Shown: positions 24,901 through 36,610, numbered from the stretch's first letter. The stretch is 64,000 bases of DNA from Tubiluchus corallicola (GCA_030141605.1 JAQGDQ010000204.1:1-64000), one strand, 5' to 3'. A program made the numbers and translations. Notes: generated by a model from the letters alone, not told the origin.

Positions 24901-27900
24901 TTTCATTTTAGAACCACCAGAGACATCACCTACTTCGTGCAACTTTGATGTCCAAGGTGAAATATGTGGCTATGAAATCACTAGTGGAGATCGGTTAGCG
25001 TTGTCCTGGGAGCAATGGAGTCGCGACGTCAGATTGCCCTGCAAGTTTTCCCATACAGGAGGCGCTGCAGGTGGGATATAGAAACATATTTTATAGAACC
25101 GTTTTTAACAGCTCATTACTTTTTGTTAAAAACAGTTGCACTGCTTGTTTTTGTCGTTGTTCATGTTAGCAGTGTTTGACTATTCGTGCAGTTGCCGTCA
25201 TTGTATCCGTCGTTCTAATACAGTATAGTTTTCCAAAATTTTGATAACATTCATGAGCAGCGTGGGAAGTATAGGAGTCATTAGAATATTTTTATCTACT
25301 TTTTTCACAAATTATTTCAAGGAAACGATGTTGCATTTGGTTGGCGCTCGTCAGAGATAAGAATGCTTTATTTCGCCTAGATGGGACTTTTAAGAAGTTT
25401 GATATTTTAAAGAACGAGAGAGGATAAATTTGCGAGTTTTTCTGCCATATTCTAGAGATGGGCTTTTATAACCCTGCATTCCGTTTTTAGCTGCAATTTT
25501 ATCTTCTATTCATCGTCAATATAAGTCTGCTCACATATATATTATAAATAAATAAAAATAAAGATTTCTAACTGCAAGAGCAGATTGAATACAATTGTAA
25601 ATTGTACACATTAGAGTGACTCCATGTTTGTAAACTGTACACATTAGAGTCACTCCATGTTTGTTTTAAATCGTTAGGAGAGGATTGTAATTATAGATAA
25701 TCAGCCAGATAATAGATTAGAGATAATGAAACTGAAAACATTCCTTACTTTACTTTACTTGCCTATATAGTATGTCCTCATAGCCTATAAAATTATTTGT
25801 TTTTAAATATCTTTTATTTTTGTCATTGCATTTTAGGTTCGTTCATGTACGGTATGAGCTACCGACCACTAGTCACTCCAATGAACAGCAATCTGACATC
25901 ACTCGTCCATGAGACTGAATTGTACCAAAAAATGCCATGCAGTCTGAAATTCTGGTACAGTGCAGTTCTAGGCGGAAATCCGCTCATTGTGTACGCCGTC
26001 GATATTGAAACTGAAAGGCAAAAACTGCTTTGGTCAAGTACGAGCCATGCGGCGCCCTCGCAACATCAGTGGCTGTTAGGCGAAGTTGACTTTACCGCTC
26101 ATTTTGACTGGAATTTTAAAAACTTCAAGGTTTGTGTTTCTCTTTTAGCTTGAGTATAGAAGCCTCAAAATTACATTTCCTGTTATACTTTAATATACTT
26201 AATGAAACTGAACAATTTTTACACAGAATAAGAGAATACAGTGCAGCAAAGCATTATTTATTTGTTTATGTATGATCCACCCGTCAACTTTAGTGATTCT
26301 CACGCCAAAGATTCATCGATTTCTCGAGTCTATTCGTGTTCCAACAAATATTTTTGCAGTCCATCAATTTCTCAGCATGCTGGTCTCTCAACGTTTGGTC
26401 TTTTCATCCATTTATCTAAACAATTAATGCTTTTTTAACCACATTATTAACAAATAGCCCATAATCATAACCCCAGCGTAATTCTAAAGCACCATTAACC
26501 TTGAACAGTAACTCATGGACTAAAGAGATAATGTACCACTACACCGTCAAACCGAGAAGGCAAATGGTGCATACACCCCCGCAAGACCCCCAGCCCCAAT
26601 GAACGCGACAATGCACTAAATCTGTAGACTCACAATTGTGAAACGAAATAGCCGACGGAAAGCCCAAAGGGTCAAAAAGAGATTATAATACAGATTTAAT
26701 CCCGCCCATGTGCAAGAAAGATATTGATAGGTGTGTTGGTGTATCGGAATTAGAATTTCAAGAGTGAACTTGAAAAAATTATTAAAAAGATATAGTTCGT
26801 AACAGGAAAAAAATGGCTAATTAGTTGCCAAGTCTATTATTCATAAAAAGTGGCTTCTTAGTCGCTTCATGAGTTTCTTAAATTTTCTTTAATTTACACG
26901 TGTGTACCACATTCTGTGTTACCACAGATGAACGTTGTTGGTCAATTAGCTGCAAAGAGATTAAAAATCAAGTCAATGAGGAATTTACGAAGCACTCGAA
27001 AATTTACGAATTTTCAGCCTTGATTTTATTATAGCAATAATAAATCTTTATTTGAAAAAAGAAGTTATTTACCATCCTTCTATTTGTAATGAAGATTTTA
27101 ACAAAAACACTTTGTAACATTGTTTATTTCTTTAAACTTTTAAATGGATGAAGGCCTAAGGTTACGAAAAACAATTCACACAATTTTCATTAATTCACCA
27201 CACTTATAATTACACTTTACAATAATGTTTTTCCAAAACATAAACAAAAAGAAGACAGAATATTTAAGCAGACAAATATTTGCGACACTATTTATCGGCA
27301 TTCTAATAGTTTTTTACGATTATTTCCTTTACAATACTTATGAAATTTTACATTCATGAATGTTCCTTTCACTTTTCATCTCTCTCAGATTCAAAGATGG
27401 AATTCGGTTACGCAGTGACATCCTGTTATCTTTGTTTATCAAACTACAGCAAAAAATTAAATGTTCAGCAGTTTGTTCTTCTCTCTGGTCACAGCCATAT
27501 CTGCCATTGATGCTTTGATCTCTCTGATGATAAAAAAATCTAATTCCTCTACTTAAAAGTAAATTATTTGCCGTCATCTCAACGAGTCTTTTGCCTTTAT
27601 TCAATGGAAGTGCTTTATCTCAAGTGCTTTCATTGCAGTTGCCTTTCTCCTTGTAGCTGCGCTCGGTTCCTCAGTCTGTTTGACCATATCTTCAACCTGT
27701 ACGCTGTAATATAAGTATTGGAATAACGCATCATTTGCATGGGCACATCGCGTAATTTCAAGCTGCGGTTATTTGGTTCCCAAAATATTTTTAGATAGCG
27801 TTTGAAGTCATTTGCGTGCTTGGTCAGCATCATATTTGCATTTCTTCAGTTGAACTGTTGCTCTTCATTTTCAGCTAGTTTTCTCTTTAATAAATCTCTA

Positions 27901-30900
27901 TTGTTTTCGTTCCATAAGTTCAGCATAAGTTTAACTATATCACCTTTTAAAATTAAAATGTCCATTGGAGCTAATTCACACATTTGTTCTAATTTATCTC
28001 TAGCTGGATTCCAGCCTGTTCCACTAGCTGTCTTCATTACATCGTAGAGCAAATAATAGAAAAAGGTATGCTTCCTAAACAGCCACTTCAGAAGATGGGT
28101 AGCAGAACGACTTTGAATACATTAATTATAATTGGTAATCTTAACCCCGAATATCTTCTACAGTTTTTCTTGATGCATAACCATCTATGCCCTTCCTTTT
28201 TCCTTGTTCACTTAGATGCTTATTATTACAAAACTTCTGAACAATGGTTAGACCAAGAACTTTACTGTCAGGCGAATACTGGATTTCACTTCGTCAAAAT
28301 ACTAGATTTAGTGGGTGATTATCTTCGTCCCAAGCTCCAATAAGTAGTGCTTCTTATTAGTCTTATTATTCTTCTTATTATGCGTCTTACGAGGTTGTGT
28401 ATTTGTCATCAGTCGCCATTTCTGGCACTATATGTGTAGACTTTCACAACAACTCTGAGCAGTTTGCATACTTATATCAGTATTTTGACTCGATATGTGC
28501 AACGTACCGTCATTGGCGTATTTAAATTTCTGCACATATTCAGGCATTTGGTTAAATATGTCTGCTACAAAAAATATAAACAGCGTCGGGGACAAAGCCG
28601 AACCTTGTGGTAGCCCAAAATGACAACGATGTTCCTCAGATGTAAACTGTTGACTTTAATGAATATCCTTCTGTCTTTAAGGAAACTAGCAATGAGTTTG
28701 AGAATGTTGTCGTTTGCACTGTGAAGTTTGTACAACAAGCCATCAATCCATACCGTGTCGCACTCTTTAGCGAAATCACAGCATATCGTTATTCCGAAAT
28801 TATTATCGCAGATGTCTTCTTCTACATTTGCTACTAATCGCATAAGGTAGCCTATAGTATTTTTTGTTTGCACAGAAGCCCTATTGCACCTTATCAAAGA
28901 GGTTACCTGACAGATGTTGTTTCAATCTACAGGTAAAAAGACGTTCTACTAGTTTGCCAATATAAGACGAAATAGCAATAGGACGATAATTATTTGGGTT
29001 ACTGTAGTCTATTTTATCTGGTTTCTTCACAATTGTTACTTTGGCAACATTCCATGGCTATGTTTCATTTTCTAGAGCCAAATTTGTCATGTGGATAACC
29101 ACAAGTTTCCGAGTGACCGAAGTTTTTGTTCATGCGTGGATGTATGCCGTCATTATCTAACGATTTGCTGGTCGTTCGCAATACCCTAATGACGTCATCT
29201 AATTCTTGGAGCGTTGAATTAAGTATTTCGTTTTCATCTGACGAGTTTCATTTATTTCTCGTAGCCTATCATCAATATCCCTTTTAAAGTTATCATCAAA
29301 GGATTTATTTGATAAATGGTTACCCATTGAAGAACGACTTAGAAAGCAGCTCTGTTTTTTCTTCTTCTTTAACTACAAATTCGTTGTTGCATATCAGAAT
29401 TTCCAGTTTTGCTTTGTTTCGGATTTTACAAAAACACGTTTATAAATTTTGTCCAAATTAATAAGTAAGATGTTGTGAGTTAGCTTTTCAGTTTCTCTCC
29501 TTACCAACTGTTTGTCTCTTCGCTTAAAGCATCATCAAATTTTTTTGTGGTTTGTAGATAAAGTGCTTTGTTTTGAGGGGTTGAGTATCTCAGAAACTCT
29601 TTTTTACATTTTCTTATTCATTGTGACAATGTTGACAAATTTGCTGACCAAAACAGCTGGCTATGTTCACATAAGGTTTCCTTCTTAGATATACGTAATT
29701 TGTGTAAAGTAATAAACCTTTAAACCATCTCTATTCAATAGCAGAGCTATAAATTCATCATACTGTTACTCTATGGCTGCTTCTAGTCCCGCTGACTACC
29801 TAAGCGAATCAGCATTTTTTATATCAAAATAATACGACTCCTGGTTCAGGAACTTTTGTCTCTTTCTTAATATTAATTTCTGAGATCACCGTTATATGGG
29901 CCATCAAAGGTGCACCTGCAAATAATTCTACTTCATCGTCTACTCTCACGTAGTAGTGAACTAGTACTTGAACTTGAAGTAAACGTACAATTTGTTGGAA
30001 CTTACGTATCAATAAGAATAATTTCACTCCAAATAAGGTCATTTATTATGCGCCCATGAAGATTTGCATAAGTCGTGGTATTTTGAAACACTTTAGCAAC
30101 GTTTTTAATTGTATTTTGTGAGCTTGGGGGAACGTAGACGGAGGCAACTAAAAGACGCTGTCTTTCACCCTGGATCATTACCCATACTGCATCTAAATTT
30201 GGTTCTCCTAGAGCAGTTTTTCTGCATGCTTTAATGTCATTTCTGATATACAGAGCCACTTCACCTGATCTTGCACTGCCACTTTTAATGTACGTTGTAT
30301 AATTGCTTAAGTTTATGTCACCTCGGTTTGGTGTACTTATATCGATTTTGACCTCTTGTACAGCCACAACGTGACACGAGTTCTTATTTACATAGTAGTT
30401 CAGCCAAATATCTTACTGACAGATTATTTATGTTTATATGACAGGTTATGAATTTTTTCCCTTTTTAATTTTTTTGACGTTCTCTTTGTAAATTGAACAT
30501 TCTCTATCCCATGCAAAATGCGCCTCTTTACAGTTGACGCATTTTTTTAACTTTAGATGCACAAGTGTTTGTGGTGTGCGAGCCAGCACACTTGCCACAC
30601 TTTGCCACTTTTTTACACCATTTGGCTATGTGGCTATGCCTTGATTCTGATTTTATTATATTAACAACGTCTAACAATTTTCGGTGTAATAGCGCAGCTG
30701 GTTATTAGCTTTCCTCTTATTTGGAATTTGAGAGAATTTGTGTCCATATTTTCCCAGTAAATGTAGTACTTTTCTACACGTATTAAAGATGGTGCAGCTT
30801 TTTCTGGCTTACGTGGCTTAGCTGAGTTTTAACAGTTAATGTTTGACTATTTTGCACTACAGATCTTATTTGTAACAACGACAAACCAAAATCAAGCTTC

Positions 30901-33900
30901 AGTTGTTTGTATAGACGGCGTTAACTTACAGTTTGGAGAATGCCAACCGGAAATTCCTGGTAAATTATTTTCTGCATTTCACCCAATCAATATCATTATG
31001 AAATTTCGATTTACCATTATTTTATCATTAAGAAAATAAAAAATAACATCAATATTGTTTCTTGTATATTATATTACCACGATTGCTTTGCCGTCCATTT
31101 TTTCAAGACAATGTTCATAAGTTTATCGAAGTAATATCACATACCTATCAATACATATATATTTGAATCTATATTTACAAATCTTTTTATTATTATTTTA
31201 GAACCTAGCGTCTCGCCTATTCCGTGCAACTTCGAGTACGGTGTCTGTGATTACACTGTAACGGATATCGGCGGGACACCGTGGACAAGGAATGAGATAT
31301 TTACTGCCACCCCGCAAAACCCACTTGGTAGTGATGCTGATGGTGAAAAATATGGTAAATTGAATAGTAGTAATAATTATCTTTAAGTAACGATAGGATT
31401 TTAAAAATTTAATCAAGGCAAATATACGAAGAAAAAGTATAATGTGAGAGGTGATAGGATGCAGGACATAAAGCAAGGTCAGATAAATTTGGACAAGATT
31501 TCGCAAGAGTACGACTATGATGACTTGTGAAGAGAGAGATGAGGTAAGATAAAGCAACGTTGGGGTGGGGAGAGAACTCTTGGCAGAAAGCTATAATTGG
31601 AAACGCCGTTTAGGTTTATATATCCGAGAAAAGTGACTAAGAATGTATCGATAACAGTGGAATCCAACATACGGTCTCCTGTTGTTGTAATGATCTAACT
31701 TCTGAAATAATTTGCATATGGTACTGCAGTTACCCGTGGACTGGTACCAGGGTTTGTTGCCTTAACTCTCTTGGCATATTGCGAAACCATATTGTCCTAC
31801 AGTCCCTTGCTCATCAAAGCTCAGTGTTGCTATATGTACAGACAGTTTGTTTGTAGACTTACTCTAGACATTTTTGATGTAGAACAACTGTACATAAATG
31901 CGTTTTTCATCGGGCTTTTTATCTGCGTAATTCTAGAAAATTGTTTCTCTGAAAACTACAACCTTATTTAAGAAGAATATAGCCGGTGAAATGATACACT
32001 AGCGAAATGCTATACTGATGAAGTGTAATATTATTTAAATACTTAGGCCTACTGTACTAATCGCAGGGACAATGATAGACTGGCGAAATATGCACTGTCG
32101 ATACGATTCACTGGTGATACGTAACACTGGGGAAGTGGTTGATTACCTTCCATGCAACAGCACCAAAATTTATAATGAATGAAGAGACTTGTATTGAATA
32201 CGACAAACAATACGTACATTATGCGTTAAATGAGAGACGAGGCAAAATTAGTTTCCTGCTTTGTGTCGGGAAGAAGGAACTATTTTCCGGTCATTTTCAA
32301 AAGCCTTGGGTCTGTATTTCGAGAAAAATGTCCTGTAATTTGATATAGCTCGCCTAAAAGTATTAGCACGTTTGTTGTGAAATAACCAATAATTATATAA
32401 GGTTATTCTGATTATAACTAAAGAATCAATTATCAATGATTGGTGATTAACCAATGACTTTCTATGTTTCGACAACGTAAGGATTGTTTTAGATGGCTTC
32501 ATTTGACAGCAAGAAAAATTGACTTACGCTGGCATAAAAATTCTAGTCAATATATATATATAGTAGAAAACTGCATTTTATACTACCTTTGTTCTTGCAG
32601 GACATTACATGTTTGTTGGCGGGAATCAGTACGGTACATTTAAAACAGAATTAATCTCTCCTGAGCATTCAGCAGAATATGAAGCTGATAAACTGACATA
32701 CTGGTATTATACAAGTGAAGACAACCCCATTAATCTAACAGTCGAGGTTAGATTTTCCCAGGGAACAAAAGAAGAAGTTGTTTTGCTCTCTGATGAGCCT
32801 GAACATTTTGACAAAACAGTAACATGGCAACACCAGACATTTGATTTGACACCCACAAATGGAAGAGATTTTTCAGTAAGCTCAAAAACTATAAAACTAT
32901 AAATAATTATTTTGCAAAACATGAGCAAATATCATGTAATGACTATAATGATTACTTTTTTTTATAAATTCTTAGCAGATGGAAAGTTCTTTTCAGCATC
33001 TAAGGAATTGTACCGGAAAAAAATCACATAGCTAATCGAGAAATCTTTTCAGTTTGTTTTTATAGCAGCAACATCTGGTCCAATTTCCAACAAATACATC
33101 GGAATTGATAAAATTGACGTAACGTTAAAAGGTAAGTTTCTATCGAACGCATATTTTGGGACATAACGCAATCTAAATTATAGGCCTAATTGTAACAGTA
33201 GTGGTTGCAGGAGTTAATTTAATTATTAAAAACTACATGGTAATGTACTTGTTAACTCATATGGTAGTTTAAGATCGTATTTTTCAGCAAAACACTTCCT
33301 TTTTGCCTTACATTGTCTCACTTTGAAGCATTCTCGGAGTATCAATATTTTTTACAGTTGTAGTCTAGATTTACTACAATATTTGTTGAAATTTCTATAC
33401 GTTTTTAAGCAAGCAAAAATAAAAAATCTGAACCACTAACTCTAGCTATTAAATCTAACCACTAATGCTAATTCAGTTATCTCAAACTAGGCTTATATCT
33501 GGTAGCGCAGAAAAAAATATCCCGACGTTTAGACTACAAATAATTAAAAGCAAGTAGCTTACTAAGCTGAAATTTCGTGGTGAGATATTACAGTACATTT
33601 GATTTTGACTTGACTGCGAACGTTACAACTTCTTAACTTTAGCAGTTTTGAAGTTATGGCCGAAAAGCTTTTGCATGTTCAAAAATTAAGTGCCGGAATA
33701 ATGACAGCTAATCATAAATTGAAAAACATCCATGCTGACAATAAATGAAGCACTCAGTACATGGCAGCAAAACAACAGAAGTCAACCACATGTTCTAGTT
33801 TATAGCAAGATCTTCATCACAGAAAATAAAGCATTGGCAAATATTTGTTGTCAAGAAAAAATGCGAATTAATCTTATGGACTACGATATCTGGAATTCCC

Positions 33901-36445
33901 TTAAAGTGTATGAACGGCCATTTGGTTCAGACGAACTAAAGTAAATTTTTTATATTTTTAACGCACCGCCAAAGCATGTCTGGTAACTAGATAATAGGCT
34001 AAAAACTTAATTAACGGCAGACGAGCGCAACTGGTGATGACATCACAACTTAACATAATTTTCAACAGCACAAACATTTCATGAGTGTGTTGCACGTGTT
34101 TGCAAAAGTGAAAATTGAAAAACAGTGCTAATGTACAACATTCAGTGTGATACACAAAAACTCGGCAAATTTTAAACTTAAAATTCAATTTTCAAGTTTA
34201 CCGCTGTTCTCACACATGAGCTTTAGAACGTGTGCACTACGTCACAAGTGAACACCTATCGACTGCAACTGTGAGCGAAGACGATTTGTAACAGGTCTTT
34301 GGTCTAAACTTCACCGTTAAAATACTGGGATCGTTAATTGTTTGTTCGTGCAAGTGCGGATGATGTGATCAAAATTTTCGGTTGGTTTGTTCTCTCTTCC
34401 CACGTGTAAGTCACATGATTGCACTTGGTAGGCAAAGCAATTGGTGACTCGGAACAAACGCATCGAATTTACTGCGAATTAGTACAATAGTCTTTTACTA
34501 CGATGTTAACCTTAGAATCATTTAGATAATACTCATTATTGTCATAATACTCATTAAGGCTACAGGAGTTACTTATATTGTGTAATCGATTGGAAATGTG
34601 TAATTATACTATTGGCGTCACGGAGGTTTGGGTTCTTGCGTTTGCGTAGCCTCCAAACTGGTCCAAGAAGTGAATTTAGCTGTGAATATGACGGCTGCAA
34701 AAGTAAGTTCAGTAGAACCACCGTAAAATCGACTGAGAGGTACAGCACCTGGTTTTTGTACAAAGTGTTTCCGAGATGCACGCGCTCATGCCCATCTGAC
34801 TAGCGGATAGCGAAATGCATGTAATGGCAAAGAACTAGCTGCGCGAACGTGAAATGACTATTCTGTGGTAATAATTCTTTCACTAAATCATTCTTGAAAA
34901 AAATCGTATATATCCTCTCAATTTTTATAGGGTAGATTGTTTTGAATTACAGTTTAAGATGCGTTCCGGTTTTCCTTTAAGGAAGTGAGAAACTGTATTA
35001 GCTGTATTGAAAGAAACGTCTTCCTGTAATTTGCATTGAATATGGTGGACACACTGAGATCTTGATGTAAATTTTAGCAATAGCGACATACAAATTTTTC
35101 CCTACATTAATTTTTTGATTTGTAGATTTAAAACTTCTGTATCTTAGGCAAAGTCTAAGGAAGTGACATAAAAATTTTTGGAGCTTATACAGAAGCATTT
35201 GCAGCACCAGTGCTATAATTTTCAAGAAATTCTGGCATTTTATTTATATAATTTCAAAATATAAACTTGGGCACGTTTTTTGCGTCACATTATATATTTT
35301 TATTATTTTCTTATAAATATGAAAGCTAGTAAGTAGCTAGATGTTTCACAAATAAACTCGTAAGTAAATATAGGTAAAATATAGGTGCATGTAATTAGTA
35401 GATGTATATTTATCATAATCGCTTCGTCTATTTTACAAAAACATTGTCAAGTGAAATACTTTGCAGTTTTTCTTCAAATGTGAAACAATTGCAAACAACA
35501 CGGTAAGAGAATTATTTGTTATTCTCAGAGGATTGGTCGGTTATAATCGAATGTGGTCGCAACTCGAAGACTGCTGTATTTGAAATGAGACTTTGAAGCT
35601 CTAAGACTATGAGACCAACTACAATAGGGGCCTTCTCTACTGCGTTTAGTATTTTGAATGCAGCAAAAAGTAAAATTACTTTATAAATTAGGAAATCTTT
35701 TTATTCGTAATATACTCGGTGGTAAGTTAAAAAAAATTCGAGATGTTCGATCTAATGATTAAGTTATGATGTCTCCGGCTTCGTTTGAAATTGTTAAAAT
35801 TCGCAGTTTTTACTGTGATCTTTCACATTAGGAATTTCCTCTGTACCTTATTAGTGAATTATGCATATAATATTAAGTATAAAATGCTACACACATCTCC
35901 CATTTTTGTGTTATATAGGCGAACGATCTTCGACTGCAGAACCTACATCAGAACCAACTGAAGAACCTTCAACAAAAGCTCCCACTGAAGAGGTAACAGA
36001 GAATACCGAAGGTACTACTGAAGCAACATCAACTGATGAGTCAATAGAGGAGTCCACAACAGTTACTAGAAAGACAACAGAAGAGGTGACGGCAGAGCAA
36101 ACGGAAGCAGTTACTGTGACGGCAGAACAAACGGAGACGATTACTCCCGAAGTGTCTACTGAAGACGAAACTGGCACCGAACCTCCAGATGATGGGCCTA
36201 ATGGGGGACTCATTGCTGGCTTGATCATAGCTGGTATTGTCATAGTTGTCGCAGTTGGTATCTTAGTAGTAAAAATGCAAAAAACGCCAGAAGACATGGC
36301 ACAAATCCTCGATCCTGAGATAAACAGGCCTTCCTCGTGGTCGGAAGACGTGCAAGAATTCCCAAACAGTGAGTTTGGTTCTGTTAATGACACTGTGAGT
36401 CCGCCATTCGTAGAATCTGCTGATGATGAAGACCATACATTCTGA
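12088..36445 (+). CDS. Six-MAM-domain type I membrane protein, 24 exons, complete
   Basis: Exons: 12088-12163, 13898-14035, 14597-14883, 15076-15151, 15572-15604, 16143-16286, 16965-17230, 17463-17550, 17938-17973, 18340-18483, 18950-19098, 19529-19654, 19889-19991, 22492-22632, 22977-23263, 23686-23773, 24436-24471, 24912-25070, 25837-26129, 30863-30959, 31202-31354, 32601-32875, 33053-33131, 35919-36445. The total is 3,801 nt, 1,266 residues, and all junction phases close. The start ATG has A at -3 and an in-frame TGA two codons upstream. It opens a hydrophobic signal peptide of about 24 residues ending near FSFAE. Then come six MAM domains (about 26-192, 204-369, 382-555, 556-727, 740-922, 923-1091), a Thr/Ser/Glu/Pro stalk (1092-1188), one transmembrane helix (about 1189-1209) and an acidic 57-residue tail without a kinase or phosphatase domain. 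MAM domains are extracellular adhesion modules, so a cell-surface adhesion or receptor role is inferred. I know no named protein with exactly this layout. Confidence 0.9.
12879..12978. repeat. Pure CAAA tetranucleotide array, about 25 units
   Basis: An uninterrupted CAAA run about 100 bp long lies in the first intron of the MAM gene. It produces Cys-Leu-Phe-Val repeats in three minus-strand frames, none of which is a gene. Confidence 0.95.
13078..13175. repeat. Degenerate CCTGTGCCATTTTT repeat
   Basis: Five or six diverged copies of CCTGTGCCATTTTT-like motifs stand in a row in the first intron of the MAM gene. Unit length varies between about 13 and 19 bp. Confidence 0.55.
13898..15151 (+). 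other. MAM domain 1 (odd type), three exons
   Basis: The a exon opens with SPIDCDFASNICDGY, the b exon has the NLTFWH core, and the c exon ends F-LVFGSN...ICLDAVKV. Extra Cys residues stand in RRPCGDG and ICLDAV, as in MAM3 and MAM5. The usual Cys before the FW pair is replaced (AHNLTFW) and no terminal Cys follows. A 33-nt linker exon (15572-15604, NYTGVEPPEQ) follows. Confidence 0.85.
15274..15324. repeat. Perfect hairpin, 20-bp arms and 11-bp loop
   Basis: The left arm 15274-15293 is the exact reverse complement of the right arm 15305-15324 (AATAAAGTTAAGCAGTTCTA). It lies in the intron after MAM1 exon c. It could be a small foldback element or an RNA hairpin; no other signal helps to choose. 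Confidence 0.9.
16143..17550 (+). other. MAM domain 2 (even type), three exons
   Basis: Key motifs are ESPVTCDFDLGHPCEY, then GKYMYVRGR with LESPKHSP, PACYLHFWY, and SMALDSIELLTGDC. The four standard Cys positions are present and the extra odd-type pair is absent. It is followed by a 36-nt linker exon (17938-17973, CEYVTPTPEPTE). Confidence 0.88.
18340..19991 (+). other. MAM domain 3 (odd type), four exons because of an extra intron
   Basis: Motifs: SPIDCDFNTQGDICDY, THTPCDDS written here as HTPCDDS, ACNLTFWW, VCVDEVKVEIC. The middle exon, single in the other five domains, is split by an additional phase-0 intron (19099-19528). The linker CEIDPEVPTE is fused to the last exon instead of lying in its own exon. 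Confidence 0.87.
20262..21208 (-). mobile_element. 5'-truncated LINE (CR1/Jockey-like), 3' end of the RT ORF
   Basis: Minus-strand translation gives the C-terminal part of a non-LTR reverse transcriptase ORF. A segment SAARICTGAMSDSSHSN is followed by RFQYFRLCAFYKIVN and, after frame changes, NSLPLDIRNSNSLNIFK. Then comes MRVGFCQLNYDLYF and a Cys-His motif CGSTYETVDHYLISCPLY, with a stop at 20447-20449. At least two frame disruptions show it is dead. The 5' break is near 21208, and the copy lies antisense in a MAM gene intron. Confidence 0.85.
21359..21398 (+). repeat. Short interstitial telomere-like run (TTAGGG)
   Basis: ATTAGGGTTAGGGTTAGGGC is followed by variant TTGGGTTGGGTTAGG. It agrees with the TTAGGG telomere repeat used by most animals. 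It lies inside the satellite-like repeat of the MAM3-MAM4 intron. Confidence 0.8.
21862..21930. repeat. CAA trinucleotide array
   Basis: An uninterrupted CAA/ACA run of about 22 units is preceded by imperfect CAG/ACG triplets. It yields a poly-Cys frame on the minus strand that is not a gene. Confidence 0.95.
22492..23773 (+). other. MAM domain 4 (even type), three exons
   Basis: Motifs: DPKPKSPIDCNFDASQCEY, RYMYVRGRQRSG, PCVLSFWYSM, YVGLDDVQLIPKDDC. The four standard Cys are present. The acceptor used is AAG at 22489-22491, and an in-frame alternative CAG at 22468-22470 would add seven residues. A 36-nt linker exon follows (24436-24471, CTYVTEPPVVTQ), clearly related to the linker after MAM2. 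Confidence 0.85.
25598..25663. repeat. 33-bp tandem duplication
   Basis: TGTACACATTAGAGT, an ACTCCATGTTTG segment and a TAAA start are repeated twice in direct succession with two substitutions. It lies in an intron of MAM5. Confidence 0.9.
27335..30825 (-). mobile_element. Nearly full-length but dead LINE (Jockey/I-like), antisense in a MAM5 intron
   Basis: Read on the minus strand from 30825 down: the C-terminal gag-like ORF1 with paired zinc-knuckle motifs (KCGKCAGSH, then KKCVNCKEAHFAW, near 30640-30500). Next is an endonuclease domain (about 30480-30000; FITCHININNLS, AVQEVKIDIS, ASVYVPPSS). Then RT motifs NYRPIAISSYIGKLVERLF (near 28950), a CDFAKECDTVW block (near 28790), GLPQGSALSP in another frame (near 28610), and the catalytic box as YANDG (28518-28540) where YADD is expected. 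A Cys/His-bearing 3' segment closes it. Several frameshifts and stops, plus the Asp-to-Asn change, make it inactive. Confidence 0.85.
31202..33131 (+). other. MAM domain 6 (even type), three exons
   Basis: Motifs: EPSVSPIPCNFEYGVCDY, HYMFVGGNQYG with ISPEHS, DKLTYWYYTSED, KYIGIDKIDVTLKG. It resembles MAM2 and MAM4 in the b exon (YMxVxG, SPxH), but it has lost both the Cys before the YW pair and the terminal Cys, so only one standard disulphide can form. It joins directly to the stalk exon. Confidence 0.85.
31985..32135. repeat. Degenerate short repeats around GGCGAAAT/GATACACT
   Basis: About six loose copies of ACTGGCGAAATG/GATACACTAG-like motifs spaced 15-25 bp apart lie in the intron between MAM6 exons a and b. 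Confidence 0.4.
35919..36445 (+). other. Stalk, transmembrane helix and cytoplasmic tail exon of the MAM gene
   Basis: This single last exon encodes a 97-residue Thr/Ser/Glu/Pro-rich stalk with a small internal repeat (VTAEQTEAVT, then VTAEQTETIT). A hydrophobic helix (GLIIAGIVIVVAVGILVV) follows, then a KM stop-transfer start and an acidic tail ending DDEDHTF. Mucin-type O-glycosylation of the stalk is likely from composition. The long minus-strand frame over the same bases is a shadow of this exon. Confidence 0.9.
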
Positions 36446-36610
36446 TGGTAATATCTATAGTACTGCAACTGAGAATTAATAGGCTTACACAGAAAAAAAT
36501 GGAATAACGTAAGTGATGGATTAAATACCGAGGAGCGGATCATGGAAATGAAAACAACCATTAAAGGAAGAACCAACACTCGACCAACATTTATTGCATT
36601 TTAATGTACA

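Larger units (their letters stand above)
24912..30959 (+). other. MAM domain 5 (odd type), with a 4.7-kb intron carrying a LINE
   Basis: Motifs: EPPETSPTSCNFDVQGEICGY, the extra Cys in RLPCKFS, MPCSLKFWYSA, and VVCIDGVNLQFGEC in the last exon (30863-30959). The b-to-c intron runs 26130-30862, against a few hundred bp in the other domains, because an almost full-length antisense LINE lies in it. The linker QPEIPG is fused to the last exon, as in MAM3. Confidence 0.85.

Noticed and set aside
28068-28343. Plus-strand open frame inside the LINE region
   Set aside because: It is the complement of the antisense LINE's RT ORF and shows no domain of its own.
35911-36579. 222-codon minus-strand frame, the second longest in the window
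   Set aside because: It is the antisense shadow of the stalk/transmembrane exon of the MAM gene; its Val/Ser composition mirrors the Thr/Glu codons of the sense strand.
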